From Entoloma clypeatum (lineage: Eukaryota > Basidiomycota > Agaricomycetes > Agaricales > Entolomataceae): a stretch of 64,000 nucleotides of DNA. The position numbers were made by a program, and so were the translations under genes. The stretch spans positions 186,001 through 250,000 of the forward strand of contig OY751495.1 in the NCBI GenBank assembly GCA_963565915.1, read 5' to 3'. Positions 22,201-32,518 of the stretch are shown here, in pieces. Position 1 is the stretch's first letter, and every line of letters begins with the position of its first letter. The notes beneath the pieces were generated by a model that saw nothing but the letters and a program-made list of their open reading frames with translations, had not been told where the DNA came from and made no database searches.

Positions 22201-23260
22201 GCCTCATGGTTTCTTTCCGCAACAATGTCTTGATGTTGTGTGGCTGCTCCGTTTGAAGACATAACTGTCTTCATATCTCCATTCTGTTGAATGGAGTGAT
22301 ATTCTGAGTCACCTCTCTGACTGTTGAGAGGTTCAGATGGCTCGCAATGAGCCATTTCTCCACCCGCAACATGATAAACATGTTGCGAACTTTCTGTGTG
22401 GATGTCAGAAGGTTCTTCATGAGCCTTCAGGATGTTCATGTTTGTTTTGGAAGACTTTGCAGCCTTCCTCTTTGTTTTAAAGACATGCTCGGCATGTCGG
22501 ACCACTTCTCTATAGAGGTCCTTGTAATATGCTAGAGGTTTATGAGCCTTTATATGTAGGTGCATATGGCTTTGTGCACCTGTCCAACTCCATATTGAGT
22601 TCACAGACAAATGACCACTTGAAGTGGTCAATATACTCTCTTTCGTTGTATAGTGTATTGTGACCATACACCTCATTCACACTTGTGAGAGTGAATCTAT
22701 GAGCTTCATAGCTCATACACTTGAGACGGTCATTATCAATAACCGTTGAAACGATGGACCATAGTTTCATCTCAAAATCCATGATTAGCCTGTGGTCCAG
22801 CCACGGCATCTCTTTCACAACCCTGCAAATAGTATCTCAGTACCGAATTCTCGGTTCGACATAAGTTGACTGCAACGAGACAGTCAAGTCCACCCTAGTA
22901 AACTTTGCTACATGTAATGTAGTACTTGCAGAATATATAGACGAGGTCTCCAGTTTATGACAACTGGACCTCAAGTCTTTCAAGAGGCTTCTCAACATGT
23001 TTGACGCAGCGGAATGGCTCAGAAATGAGCCATTTCCATATAAGAAAATGCCAGCTGGCAGCAAAGGTGCCAGCTCATCCTGAAAAAGGGAGCTCTGAGT
23101 GAACTCCTGGAGGCCAGACAACTCAAAAGAGGCCATAAGCTGTGTGTAGGTGACACAGCTAGGCAGCAGACAAAAGAGGAGGCTTCAAAGTGAAGCCTCT
23201 GGGCCAGATGGGATAGGTGCAGCTAGAGAGCTGATAGCAATGGGGGTGTTCCCCTGTAGC
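19260..23260. repeat. Dense array of short hairpins (novel repeat structure)
   Basis: For about 4 kb the sequence consists of successive short inverted repeats with stems of about 5-9 bp and loops of about 3-10 nt, each with a different stem. Examples: GGCGA...TCGCC (19573), TACCAGT...ACTGGTA (19679), AAATGAC...GTCATTT (19746), AAACGAC...GTCGTTT (19787), AGATGGC...GCCATCT (19887), ATAGGTG...CACCTAT (19998), GGAGGAC...GTCCTCC (20270), GAAGACTT...AAGTCTTC (22047), GAGGCTTC...GAAGCCTC (23178). The stems do not repeat one another and are not tandem copies. Flanking DNA lacks this pattern. Several long minus-strand frames run through it, the longest 356 codons at 21606-22676, but none resembles a known protein. 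Confidence 0.8.
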
Positions 23261-23429
23261 AGTTGATAGCAGTTAAGGATAGCTTGAAAAATGTAACAAT
23301 AGTTATATGAAAAGCCCTCAATCTCACAGAACAAGGTAAGCTTGACCAAAATCTGGTATTGGCTGTACAATGTTGTGCAAGGTAAAAGGCTTTTTTTACA
23401 TAAGTGGCTGCGCTCAGCCTAATACAGTA

Positions 23430-25010
23430 ACTCCAATGACCAACTGATGACCATGCCAATCCCACTTGTTACAACAGGGGAGGAAATAGTCTGTGTGCTT
23501 TGGGGCGGGAGTCAAATTTGGATTGGTATCTGTGGGGTGGTGGTCCAATCTCAATTCATTCTTCCTTCACGACCACTCACAGCTGGCTATGAGCCTGGAT
23601 TTTTTTACTGGTTATTTGTCCTTCTATGATCTGCCGTTTACCTGACTCTGGCAAAGAGGATGAGAAACAGGCTTCTTTATCTTCTTGTGATTCCCAACTT
23701 CCAAGAAAAAAACAAAAATGACGAGACCAATGATGCTGAGTCCCCTGAAAGTGAAGAAGAGACTGGTGATGCAATCTGATTCTCAAGCACAGTATGCTTC
23801 ATTCCTTGATTGCTCTTCTCAATCAAACACACACTTTTACAGATCCGGCCCCTTGCTCTGTTTTCTGAGACATTACAGCAGAATGTGACTCCTGAGTTTC
23901 ACTCTCATCTGGCACCCACTGTATCAATGACTATATTATCAACTCATCCTGTATACTGCTCTGTTCAGCCCACACGGGTACTTCCCTCACAAGAAAAGTG
24001 ACCACACTCACTGTCCACGTCTGATGAATCACTGGCCACCAAGAAGTCCAAGGTTGCAGGAATGCAGGAGGGCATCAACCTCAAAAAGTGCCAATGGTCA
24101 AGGATTTTGACAATCCTGCGATACAGATGGCGCTGTTGGATGTGATTCACAAATATGAGATCATTAAATATACACTCAATGTCTTCCCCAATGCCAGCTT
24201 ACAAGTACGGTGGGCGAAGACAACTTGGTCAAATGTGCAAAAGGCTCACAAGCTTCAGGAAACAAGCTTGCGAAGCGTCTTCTTGATAATTCTTCCTTCC
24301 ATTATCAGGTAAGTTCTATCTTTATACATGTTTCATTCCTCACTTCAGATTCACAGAACCTGGAAACTCAAGATGGATATGCCCACGGCCGTGTCATCTC
24401 ACGTGTTCTTAGTACTTCAAAATTAACCTTAACTTAACTTAACTTTGACACATTTAACCATCACAGTTAACTTTAACTGCAATTAACTGCAGTTAAAGTT
24501 AAATTAAGCCAAGTTTGAAAAACTTTCAACCAGTTAATTTCAGGTTAAAGAAATAAGGTCTGAATTGTTGTAAAAGCATTCAAATCAGGCCATTCATAAC
24601 ATAATGATGATTGAAATGTTGTTTAAAATCTTTAATATCACTCTAGAGATATGAAAAAACCACAAAATAAGTAAAAATATATAAGATTAAAACAATCAAC
24701 TGGTTAATTGTGGCTAAGTTAAGTTAAGTTAAGATTTAACTTTTTAAACTTGTTGTTTTTTTTAACTGGTTAATTGCAGTTAAGGTTAAAGTCAAGACTT
24801 TTCTGGAAACTTTTCAATCAGTTAAAGTCAAGTTAAAGCATTTCAGACCAATTAACTTAACTTGACTTGACTTCAAAACACTACATGTTCTTCGTGCTGC
24901 ATGGTTCAAGAATGCTAGTGCCCCAGGCATTTTTTTCAAGAAGTACTTTGAGCCGATTGAAATGCTAGCATTTATTTTTACTCTCATATGTTGGAAGGAT
25001 AAAGAGGTCA
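23430..25010 (+). pseudogene. Decayed gene, possibly DUF6532-type, split by a MITE
   Basis: Fragments on the plus strand, in order: SGKEDEKQASLSSCDSQLPR (23640), SDESLATKKSKVAGMQEG (24020), VKDFDNPAIQMALLDVIHKY (24090, another frame), YTLNVFPNASLQVRWAKTTW (24170), and HGRVISRVL at 24380. This last joins across the inserted element at 24410-24883 to RAAWFKNASAPGIFFKKYFE. A helical domain with FP and W..A positions followed by R..S..LRAAWFKN resembles the DUF6532 domain of Agaricomycete hypothetical proteins. That assignment is tentative. Several stops and frameshifts make it a relic. Removing the MITE and one target copy restores the local frame. Confidence 0.45.
24410..24883. mobile_element. 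hAT-like MITE with 8-bp target duplication
   Basis: 474 bp. The right end reads (reverse complement) TAGTGTTTTGAAGTCAAG and the left end TAGTACTTCAAAATTAAC. Subterminal DNA on both sides is full of GTTAA/TTAAC words. It is flanked by CGTGTTCT (24402-24409) and CATGTTCT (24884-24891), an 8-bp duplication with one G/A difference. It has no coding capacity. Confidence 0.65.
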
Positions 25011-25314
25011 GATATGTTTCTTATTTGACTGTATTTATACAAATATGGCTGGAAATAGTAAGTCTGTTAGTTTTGAAGCTAGAAAGGTGGTTCAAGTCAA
25101 TACAGATAGCTGCCATACATCAGATAATGAATACATACATTGTTTGTATTTGTTTGTTTCTGTTGATAACAATCAATTCATTTGGTTTGACTACTGCTGG
25201 ATGCAGAATTTTGAAGCTGATTTCAAATATGCTACATTTGTATGATAGTGATTGTCTGGTGTTATGTAATTTGGAAATTGATGGGAAAATAGGCAGTATT
25301 TATCATATATCTCA
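25011..25314. other. No gene clearly visible
   Basis: AT-rich plus-strand frame from 25045 (MAGNSKSVSFEARKVV, 66 codons) of unknown meaning; nothing else. Confidence 0.3.
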
Positions 25315-25498
25315 ACAATAAAGCATTGTATGAGAGTAATTCAAGTATATTCAAACTTATGATTTGATTTCAACTATTTTCTGTATTTATTACCATATAT
25401 GGATACTGATGACCCTGGATTTCCTTTTATAGAAGTTGCTCAAAATCACATTACAACTTTTGTGGTACTTGAATTACTTTCAAACAATGCTTTATTAG
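25315..25498. mobile_element. Small palindromic MITE
   Basis: 184 bp with inverted ends of about 31 bp: AATAAAGCATTGT.TGA.AGTA at the left and its complement at the right, three mismatches. No target duplication could be assigned with certainty. Confidence 0.55.
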
Positions 25499-26504
25499 CT
25501 GCTGATTGAGTTGTTACTGATAGTCCTTGGAAATTGATGAGCAAAGATAAAAAGAACAAAAAGATAACTATCAAAGTTCCAAATGTATTTGTATCTGCAA
25601 AGGAAACTGAATTTCAACTAAAAAATTGCAATTGACCGTCAAAATCACAGGCTCCATTGGCCAACACCCTGTGACTGTTGTGTTCATCCATGTGCAGGAT
25701 CATTTTCTCCTTTCCTTAAGTGTAAACAATTATATGAAGAGCAGTTAGGCAGTGGCAGATCGACGAGAAATGGAAGTTTCTCAAATCGCTTTTCAAGACA
25801 CATGACCTCATCCATGAAAAGTTGGCCAAACATGCAAGAACGGAACTGGAAACATGTGTGGAGGTGTTTGCCTTCTGTGTGTGAGTCCTCCCCCTTTCAT
25901 TACATGTAAGGTCAAGCTGAATGGGGTGTCCTATAGGTTATGTAGCCATCCTCTGCCAGAGTCACAAGGTATAATATCAGAGTTCTGTGCATTGAGGGTT
26001 CAGGCAATAGAGGAGAAACAGTTATTCAAGAAAGTTGTGGAGGCTCAGACTCAAGAGGAATTCCAATCTCTGTGTTTCATTCTGTCCAAACTGCCGGCAT
26101 ATTGTGCACACACCTTTTAAGCCTTTCTACAAGATCAGTTCTTACTTTTATTTTTTTTTATTTTTTAAACCAAATTTATATATTCCGGTGCCCAATTGCA
26201 GACCAGTCTGTCACTAAGTACAATTTGTATACAGCCATCATTATAATGATGTGGGATGATAGGATCCTGTGACATGGTCCATCTGAAAATATGTAGAGAT
26301 ATGTAAGAGAAGAAGAGTGGTAAGTAATTCCCAGTGAAAAATCTCTAAGGGAGGATCTCCAACAATCCCTTGGGGGATAGAGGGGTATATGGAGGAATAT
26401 GACAGGTATTTTGATATAGGCATTTCAATCCCTTGTGAATATCCAATTAGACCCAACCTTCCCTCTAGCAGTATTGACATGTAGAGACAATATTCATAGG
26501 AATC
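25499..26504. other. Degenerate sequence, no intact gene
   Basis: Short plus-strand pieces near 25740-25860 (WKFLKSLFKTHDLIHEKLAK, then ELETCVEVF) look like protein remnants but are interrupted by stops. An A/T-rich run lies at 26140-26180. I cannot assign a family. Confidence 0.35.
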
Positions 26505-26891
26505 TTAAGGTATTTTACTGCCTTCCAATTCCTGTAGAATTCCTTGTGATGCCACAAAGCACCTCAATTGTCCTTGTGATGCCAACACGTTCTGAACTGA
26601 ATTACTGTTCTCTTCACCTTGCACATAGGCAGATTTTGGGTGGGTAGCCAAGGCATCAAAAAGGAACAAAGAGGTCTGGGTTTGCTTGTCAAGCTCAGGG
26701 ATCTCCTGTGAGGGATTGCGGAGCTGATAGAGAACATCTGAATTGCTGATATCATCCTTGAGCTTTGCATTCCAGATATTCTGTATTAGATCCTGAGAAA
26801 GTGCAAGATTCTCCAGTACCGCATGAGAAAACAAGTCATAGTTTAGGACATCGGGGAGTCTAGAGATATCCGGCATATCAAAACGAGGCAA
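26505..26891 (-). CDS. Hypothetical protein fragment
   Basis: A 128-codon minus-strand frame: MPRFDMPDISRLPDVLNYDL, VLENLALSQDLIQNIWNAKL, PELDKQTQTSLFLFDALATH. It is mostly helical with no recognised motif. The lack of a clear start context and the decayed surroundings suggest a fragment. I do not know the family. Confidence 0.35.
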   Translation of the reverse strand: MPRFDMPDISRLPDVLNYDLFSHAVLENLALSQDLIQNIWNAKLKDDISNSDVLYQLRNPSQEIPELDKQTQTSLFLFDALATHPKSAYVQGEENSNSVQNVLASQGQLRCFVASQGILQELEGSKIP

Positions 26892-27138
26892 TAATGATCC
26901 CAGTCCAACCAGTTAACAGCAGACACTAACAAATGTCGTTGGAGCAGATGTTGGAGCAGATGAATCATCGGAGTCGTTGGATAAGTCGGATGTGAATGGT
27001 ATGGTTATGACAGTATTCCCTCTTAGAGCTGGACCCTGAGGCCCAATGAAGTAATCCATGTGACCGTTGGTTGAAAAACTATGCGAGTGATTTTTCTCTC
27101 TTGTCACCCAACCACATCTATCCCATCGCCTATTCACC

Positions 27139-27318
27139 ATGTCCGCTGAGAATTCACCCCTTGCCACTCTCAGTGCTGAAAGGAAGCATCAGAAGAGAAT
27201 CACTGAGGAGTTGGAGAGGAAGGTGCAGGAGGCAGAGGAGCACGTGAAGGAGGAAGCAGAGCGTGCAGAGCATGCAGAGGTGAAAAGGGTGGTGAAAGAG
27301 CAGAAACGAGCAGAGAGA
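27139..27318 (+). pseudogene. Charged coiled-coil gene start, truncated by an LTR
   Basis: ATG at 27139 opens MSAENSPLATLSAERKHQKR followed by a strongly charged Glu/Lys/Arg heptad-like stretch (ELERKVQEAEEHVKEEAERA). The frame is cut after RAER by the LTR beginning at 27319. The downstream part was not found on the other side. Confidence 0.45.
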
Positions 27319-27719
27319 TGTTATGCTTAACAAACCGTTCCAAGGTTCGGGCAGAGTATGCAGGAAGTGGAAAGGCAAAGAGCAATGTGATTGCTAAATC
27401 TAAGGAATCTACTACAGTACAAGAGGTTTATATAGGTACTGACTATAGGCGGTAGCGGATGAGTCAGTGCTGCGGAAGGCAGTGCGCATGAGTGAGGCGA
27501 CTGCAGAAGGCTATGTACAATGAGTAAGCTGACTGCGGGAAGTGAGTCAGCATGGGAGCGAAGTATACTAAAGGGGATGACGAAGTAATGTAGTGAGTCA
27601 GACTGGGAATCGAAGGTTGCGAAAGTAGATATTAGACATAGTAAGTTTGTAAGAGGGCGCCAAGTCGGGCCGATAAGTAAAAGATATGACGTGGTCCTCA
27701 TACCATAGAGTCCGTAACA
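27319..27719 (-). mobile_element. Isolated LTR of the Gypsy D family (401 bp)
   Basis: TGTTATGCTTAACA to GAGTCCGTAACA on the plus strand, which is the reverse complement of the Gypsy D LTR at 38245-38634 with moderate divergence. No matching 5-bp target duplication is visible (AGAGA on the left, TGTTC on the right). On the minus strand the preceding DNA reads GGAGAGGGGAACA, a possible polypurine tract, so this may be a 3' LTR of a truncated element. Confidence 0.8.
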
Positions 27720-27949
27720 TGTTCCCCTCTCCAAGCTCTGTGTCCTCACAGAGTCACTGTCCCCATCCCTCGTTGTTGCCGGGATCGGACCAGTTTGGAC
27801 TCTCCTTGAGGCACCAATCCTATATCAACTCCTCATTGATGGCTACGGCGAGTTCAAGGCTTTTGATGGCCAGCCAAATACATTGATTTTCGATGACGAG
27901 GGTGCTGGTGTAGTTCCCGAGGATTTGTTTCTCTTCGGTGATAGGGCCG
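27720..27949. other. Unassigned fragment between two LTRs
   Basis: A plus-strand frame without stops reads LLEAPILYQLLIDGYGEFKA and GAGVVPEDLFLFGDRAV. It looks protein-like but is too short to identify. Confidence 0.3.
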
Positions 27950-28498
27950 TGATGTGTCTAGGCCTAAATCTGCGCATTTTGCATCATTTCACACTATCTC
28001 TAAGGGATGTAGAGAGTCCTAGATGAGCTCCGATTCTGAGGACTTAGTGGCGACGTTAGAGAGAGATTTTAAAGCATTTAGAGACCATGGCAATGTAGGA
28101 CATAGCGCTGGTCACCACTATGGGCTTAGCTATGATACTTGAGAGCCATGGGATCGCCTCGCGAGATAGATAAGACTATCAAGCATCTCTTGAAACGAAG
28201 CGCGAAACAAGGAGATTGGTTATATTGGATTTATCGATGACACTAGCACTGTCTACTATACATTGAGGGCTTGACTGGAGACATTCTCGCGAGAGGCTTG
28301 GCAAATGTGCGCCTCGCTTCGCGTCCAAATTGTCCATATGGGGAATAGCCAATGACATCGGATCGAACAGACCGAGATCAGGTTTGATACACCATGATCA
28401 ATGTGCATTACATGGCAGACATATTGATATGGATTGGTTGCTTACCGAGATGACCCTTAATCAAAGCATCTGATACCTTGCAGTAACTCGTTGAGGTA

Positions 28499-29080
28499 TC
28501 CCTGTAGCCTCATTATAATGTTTCCCAGGAATAGCTATATTCTCACATGATAATGTGGATCCATTCTCACACAGCACATTATGATGTAGATGGAATTATA
28601 ATGTAGCATCATTCTTGCCCATTCCCTCCTTCTATATCTGTAGATTATCTAATAAATTCCAGGATGGTTAGATTGACCCAAATCTCTCTGCCAGACCACA
28701 GTCTGGTCATATTCTGGCCTCAAATGGCAACATATATACAGAGGCACCACTGATTCCCAGCCTAACCTTAACCTATCCCTAACTTATCCCTAACCTATCC
28801 CTAACCTTTAACCTAACCCTAACAACCTAAATCTCTGATAGTGACATTATAATGTGGCAGACACATTATGATGTGGCCAACATTATAATGTGGCACATTC
28901 TTATGTGGATCTAACCTTTAAAACCTTAATTCCATGACACATTATAATGTGGCAAGGTACCTGAAAACCATGTTTACATTGAAATTCCATCAAATCATAA
29001 TGTACCATGTGAGAAAGTCCCCACATTATCATGTGGAAATGTAACTATTCCTGGGAGACATTATAATGTGACTACAGGGA
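28499..29080. mobile_element. MITE with palindromic ends and internal telomere-like tract
   Basis: About 582 bp with inverted termini of about 55 bp: TCCCTGTAG.CNCATTATAA at the left and the complement at the right. Inside, the palindrome CACATTATAATGTG and variants recur at least six times. TA lies just outside the left end, and CTA just outside the right, so a TA target (Tc1/mariner type) is possible. There is no open frame of note. Confidence 0.7.
28758..28832. repeat. Degenerate (CCCTAA)n tract inside the MITE
   Basis: Roughly a dozen imperfect CCTAAC/CCCTAA units, the complement of the TTAGGG telomere repeat used by most fungi, located inside the mobile element rather than at a chromosome end. 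Confidence 0.75.
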
Positions 29081-29697
29081 CTATAGACTTGTTGGCATCG
29101 TCGCGAGGTGTATCAATAGACCGAGATAGTGGAATAGTGTCCTCACAAGCATGATAGAGGTAGAAAATGGAGAAAAGAACGTACCTGTCGCATTGTCAAC
29201 CACATGGACACATCACGATGTCTCTAGCAAAGGCTCACTTGACTGGATACCCCTTAGCGAGACCACATGCATCCCTTTTCTATATTTATTGCAGCTCATG
29301 TATAAAGTCTCATAGTTTCGTTGTAGATAGGTTAGGTTAGATTGTGCCCCAGAATTGATAGCATTTGTCTTGTGCATCTGTCGTCATTCGCGAGTATCAT
29401 TGAAGCCTCGAGATCGTTTGGTTTGCATCAGAAGTCAGTCGCAATTGTGTTTTGTGTGTTCGAGAACTTGTCAATCATCAAATTGTGTTATCTATCGGTC
29501 GTATTGGTCATTGTCGTGTTCGTATTTGGTCGAGATCGTGTTCGTGAAGTCTTGTGGGTCCGGAAATCACAAACCTCGGTTCATTATCTATTGAGAACTA
29601 TCTCTAAGTCTTGTTCGAGACCTATCGAGCCATCGCTAAACGAGTTATTCAATTGTTGTTTGGAAGAGTCGCATCCTGAGTGATCCCACTCATCACC

Positions 29698-31095
29698 CCG
29701 TGGGATGTGGAAAGTCCAGACGTGATTGCCATGTTGGTCAGTGATTTCTCTGACATCTCTTCGTGCAATGTTGACCGATGGGTCGAACTTCTCTATGTTC
29801 TGGACGGTGAATTCGCCGAGCCGAGCTGTCGCCCAGAAGGTGGTCGTGAGGCACGCCCAGACCGCCGCGTCGGATGGAGTTGAGAAATCGAAAAAGGGTT
29901 TAATGGCGGAGATGGTGGTGAGACGGAGAGGGGGACGTTTGGCTCTCTTGGCGTCCGGTGGAGTGAGGTTCAATGCGCCTCTAAGTAGCGCGTCCATCGT
30001 GGGTTTGTGTGGGTTGTATTCATGTCCATGAATGATGTGCCATGCTCGGATTCCAGCAAGATAGCCCGTGATAGTGGATTGGGCGTATACACCTGCCAAG
30101 GCGGCTGCGAAGATCTCCAAGAGTTCCCGAGGTGCTGGCGCCCTGTCGATCTCTGGGATGTCCGCATGGTCGCAGAACATGTGAAAGGCTGCGAGACCTG
30201 TACTGTAAGACGCTACCGTATTCGGGGCCCATGCGTCTCTCAGGACTGACTGGACGCGATCGATCATTGCCTGGGTGATTGGGAGAGCCCTTCCTTCTCT
30301 GTCAAGAGGGTGTCGGGAGGTTACAGGTCGCCATGTGTGTAGCCTATCCGCGGCAGCACAAGGGGGACGAAGGGTGGAGGAGGAGGGGGTGGCTGATGGG
30401 TTCGAGAGTGCGATTGAGGTGATTGGAGGGATTGTAGGGGTTGTCGTGGCTGGGTCAGTATTCTCCCTCGGGAAGAAGTTCGGGCCGAGTCCCACATTCG
30501 CCAGCGCTGCCGCCATCTTTGGTAGCTTGATGGATGAGTAATTCCTCGAATTGTTGAGAGTGGTGGAAACCCCCTGCGTCGGAGCGGTGAAGTTGGGGGG
30601 GAGGTTTCGGCGAGGCTGAGCAGGAAACGGATCGCATGCCGCTCCGAAAATCCGTGATATCTGAGACGGAGCTTGAGAGGGAGGGGTCGATAGGGACGGG
30701 TGGGAGGAGATTTGCAACTGGGGGGTAGATCCCGCGTGAGGGTCCATCCGCCGGGTTGTGCTCTGATGGGACGTAGGCGGTAAGTATCGAGACTCCCAGA
30801 TCTCCTGTAAATTGATGTATTCATCTGAAGATGGTGTTGACTTCCTGGTTTCTACTACGCCCCCTCCACCAGCCTTCGACGACCCCCCGGTTGTCGCCGT
30901 ACACCCGGAAAGTCTTGATGGTTGGGTATCGATGGGTGACTGCATGGACGAGGAATTCGAAGCCGATGGCCTCTGCCCATGTGATGTCTCTGCCGTCTCG
31001 TTTCCAATCGATAGCCAGATCCCAAGCTCGCCATGCGGGTCCGATGGTGACCGCGATCCCAACGGACGAACTGGCGTCAGAGTAAGCTTGGACAT
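29698..31095 (-). pseudogene. DIRS A tyrosine recombinase, 3'-truncated
   Basis: A long Ser/Pro/Thr-rich N-terminal region leads to a SAM-like core-binding domain (LPITQAMIDRVQSVLRDAWA, NTVASYSTGLAAFHMFCDHA) and the first part of the catalytic domain. This includes the first active-site arginine in WATARLGEFTV. The frame then crosses into LTR copy 2 after HIPRGDEW, so the HxxR box and the nucleophilic tyrosine, both present in copy B, are lost. It overlaps the reverse transcriptase gene (30821-31095) in another frame, as usual for DIRS elements. Confidence 0.85.
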
Positions 31096-32518
31096 CGAAG
31101 ACTTCCGTGGGTGCGGGAGTGGGTCTGGGTGGTGGGATCGAAGAGAGGATGGCCTGCCACCAATCCAGGTCGTGTCTTACGGAACGGGGTGGGGTGCGAG
31201 GCATGAATGGCTGATCGTGGAAGACCGGAAACATGCTTTCCAGACTGGTGAGGTAGGCGCGACCCTGAGGGAGGACGTAAGTGGCATGGAGCAACTTACC
31301 ATATAGTCCTTCTAGCTCGTTCAATGTGTGAGTGCGCTGTGAGGTCCAGTCTGCGATGGCCATGAGGTACTTCTTCCGTTTCTTCTCTGTGAGTTTGACC
31401 GTGTGCGTGTCAAGGTCCCAGTGAAAACCTATGAATGTGTTCGATGATGCGAAGGCCGCATCTTTCGCGTGTTGCCAAGGAATGCCAAGCCAATCGGATA
31501 TGTCGTTGATGTCTCGCATGGTGTATGCGTGTATCTGTCCAGGGTCTCGGGCTTCAAAGTTCCGGAGCGAAAAACGCATGTCTTCATGCCATTCCTCGAC
31601 CTGTCCATTGGGCCATGTCCTCCCGGGAAACCACAGCCGACCTCCTTCTTGCTTTTGCCCTCCGTTGTCGATGATGGTTTCCCTCACCTCCTTGCGTAGC
31701 TTGTTGTGGTTCTCGATGTGATCGCGAGGGAGTCGGAAGAAAAGGTAATCATCGACCCATTTAGTGATGGGTCCGATCCCTTGGGCTCTCATTAAGTCTG
31801 CCCCTGCGTCTCCTATGATCCCATGAACCCCTGCCGAGGAGGTGAGTCCGAAACAACAGCAGGTGTCAATCGCGAACTGATCGGCCTCGGAGAGCCGTAC
31901 GACAAGTCCCGGCCATTGGGATGCCGTGATCGGGATGGTGTGGTATGCTTCTGCCACATCCCTGACCGCGGCTTGCGTGCCTGGTGGGAGGGTCGACACG
32001 ATGGTGCAGACCGTGCTGAATGTTCCCCACGAACAAGGGAAAAGGGCCGCGTCTATGGCTGAATTCACTGAGGTGAAGGGGGGCTGATGGCGTGGAAATG
32101 ACAAATTCTGGATGATCCTGAATTTCCCCGGTTGCCCAGGTTTGGGAATGATCGAGATGGGTGAGGTCTGAAAAGGTCCTAATTCTGACTCTACCTGTGC
32201 CTGGGTGAAAGGACCTAAGTAACGTCCTTTGGTGAATTCTGTATTAATCATGTCTGTAAATAGTTCGAGGTGGGTAGATAATGATGTGTGGTTGGGTGGT
32301 GTGAAGGTGCGTACGATGGGTGGTATGCCCGCATCAAAACCGAAAATCAGGCTGGTTGGGATAGTAGGGTACCTAGAGATGAGACCACTATCTACAAGGC
32401 TCTGACGCCATTGGTCAGCTATGTACGGTGTGACAGCCTCATTTCGACGTGGTGCTAGGTTGAGTGAGTGAACAAGACTGGGCCCCGTGGTTGGATGCCC
32501 CGCAGCCTGAGCACTCAT
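30821..32518 (-). CDS. DIRS A reverse transcriptase-RNase H
   Basis: An intact 565-codon frame. Reverse transcriptase is marked by GPFQTSPISIIPKPGQPGKF, FRIIQNLSFPRH, AAVRDVAEAYHTIPI, SAGVHGIIGDAGADL and the catalytic KWVDDYLFFRLP (residue about 252). An RNase H-like part follows, with VQAYSDASSSVGIAV, ITWAEAIGFEFL and YGDNRGVVEGWWRGRSRNQE. The start overlaps the zinc-finger frame by about 80 nt in another frame, so expression needs a frameshift or re-initiation. The length matches copy B. Confidence 0.85.
   Translation of the reverse strand: MSAQAAGHPTTGPSLVHSLNLAPRRNEAVTPYIADQWRQSLVDSGLISRYPTIPTSLIFGFDAGIPPIVRTFTPPNHTSLSTHLELFTDMINTEFTKGRYLGPFTQAQVESELGPFQTSPISIIPKPGQPGKFRIIQNLSFPRHQPPFTSVNSAIDAALFPCSWGTFSTVCTIVSTLPPGTQAAVRDVAEAYHTIPITASQWPGLVVRLSEADQFAIDTCCCFGLTSSAGVHGIIGDAGADLMRAQGIGPITKWVDDYLFFRLPRDHIENHNKLRKEVRETIIDNGGQKQEGGRLWFPGRTWPNGQVEEWHEDMRFSLRNFEARDPGQIHAYTMRDINDISDWLGIPWQHAKDAAFASSNTFIGFHWDLDTHTVKLTEKKRKKYLMAIADWTSQRTHTLNELEGLYGKLLHATYVLPQGRAYLTSLESMFPVFHDQPFMPRTPPRSVRHDLDWWQAILSSIPPPRPTPAPTEVFDVQAYSDASSSVGIAVTIGPAWRAWDLAIDWKRDGRDITWAEAIGFEFLVHAVTHRYPTIKTFRVYGDNRGVVEGWWRGRSRNQEVNTIFR

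Larger units (their letters stand above)
27950..29697 (+). mobile_element. LTR of a Ty3-type element (copy 2), truncated and carrying a MITE
   Basis: Begins TGATGTGTCTAGGCC and follows the 7696-8965 LTR in inverted orientation. A MITE interrupts it at 28499-29080. It stops at about 29697, in the middle of the LTR (TGATCCCACTCATCACCCC). The remaining roughly 130 bp present in copy 1, and any internal region, are missing. The next base belongs to the tyrosine-recombinase gene of DIRS copy A. Confidence 0.8.

Noticed and set aside
19260..23260. CRISPR array
   Set aside because: The palindromic units are all different, with no constant repeat or regular spacer, and the genome is fungal.
26913..27167. 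84-codon minus-strand frame
   Set aside because: Overlaps the start of the plus-strand coiled-coil gene and has no supporting features; probably a shadow.
27327..27749. 140-codon frame similar to 38221-38643
   Set aside because: LTR sequence of the Gypsy D family, not a gene.
28758..28832. Chromosome end or telomere
   Set aside because: The CCCTAA units are degenerate, short and enclosed by MITE and LTR sequence on both sides.
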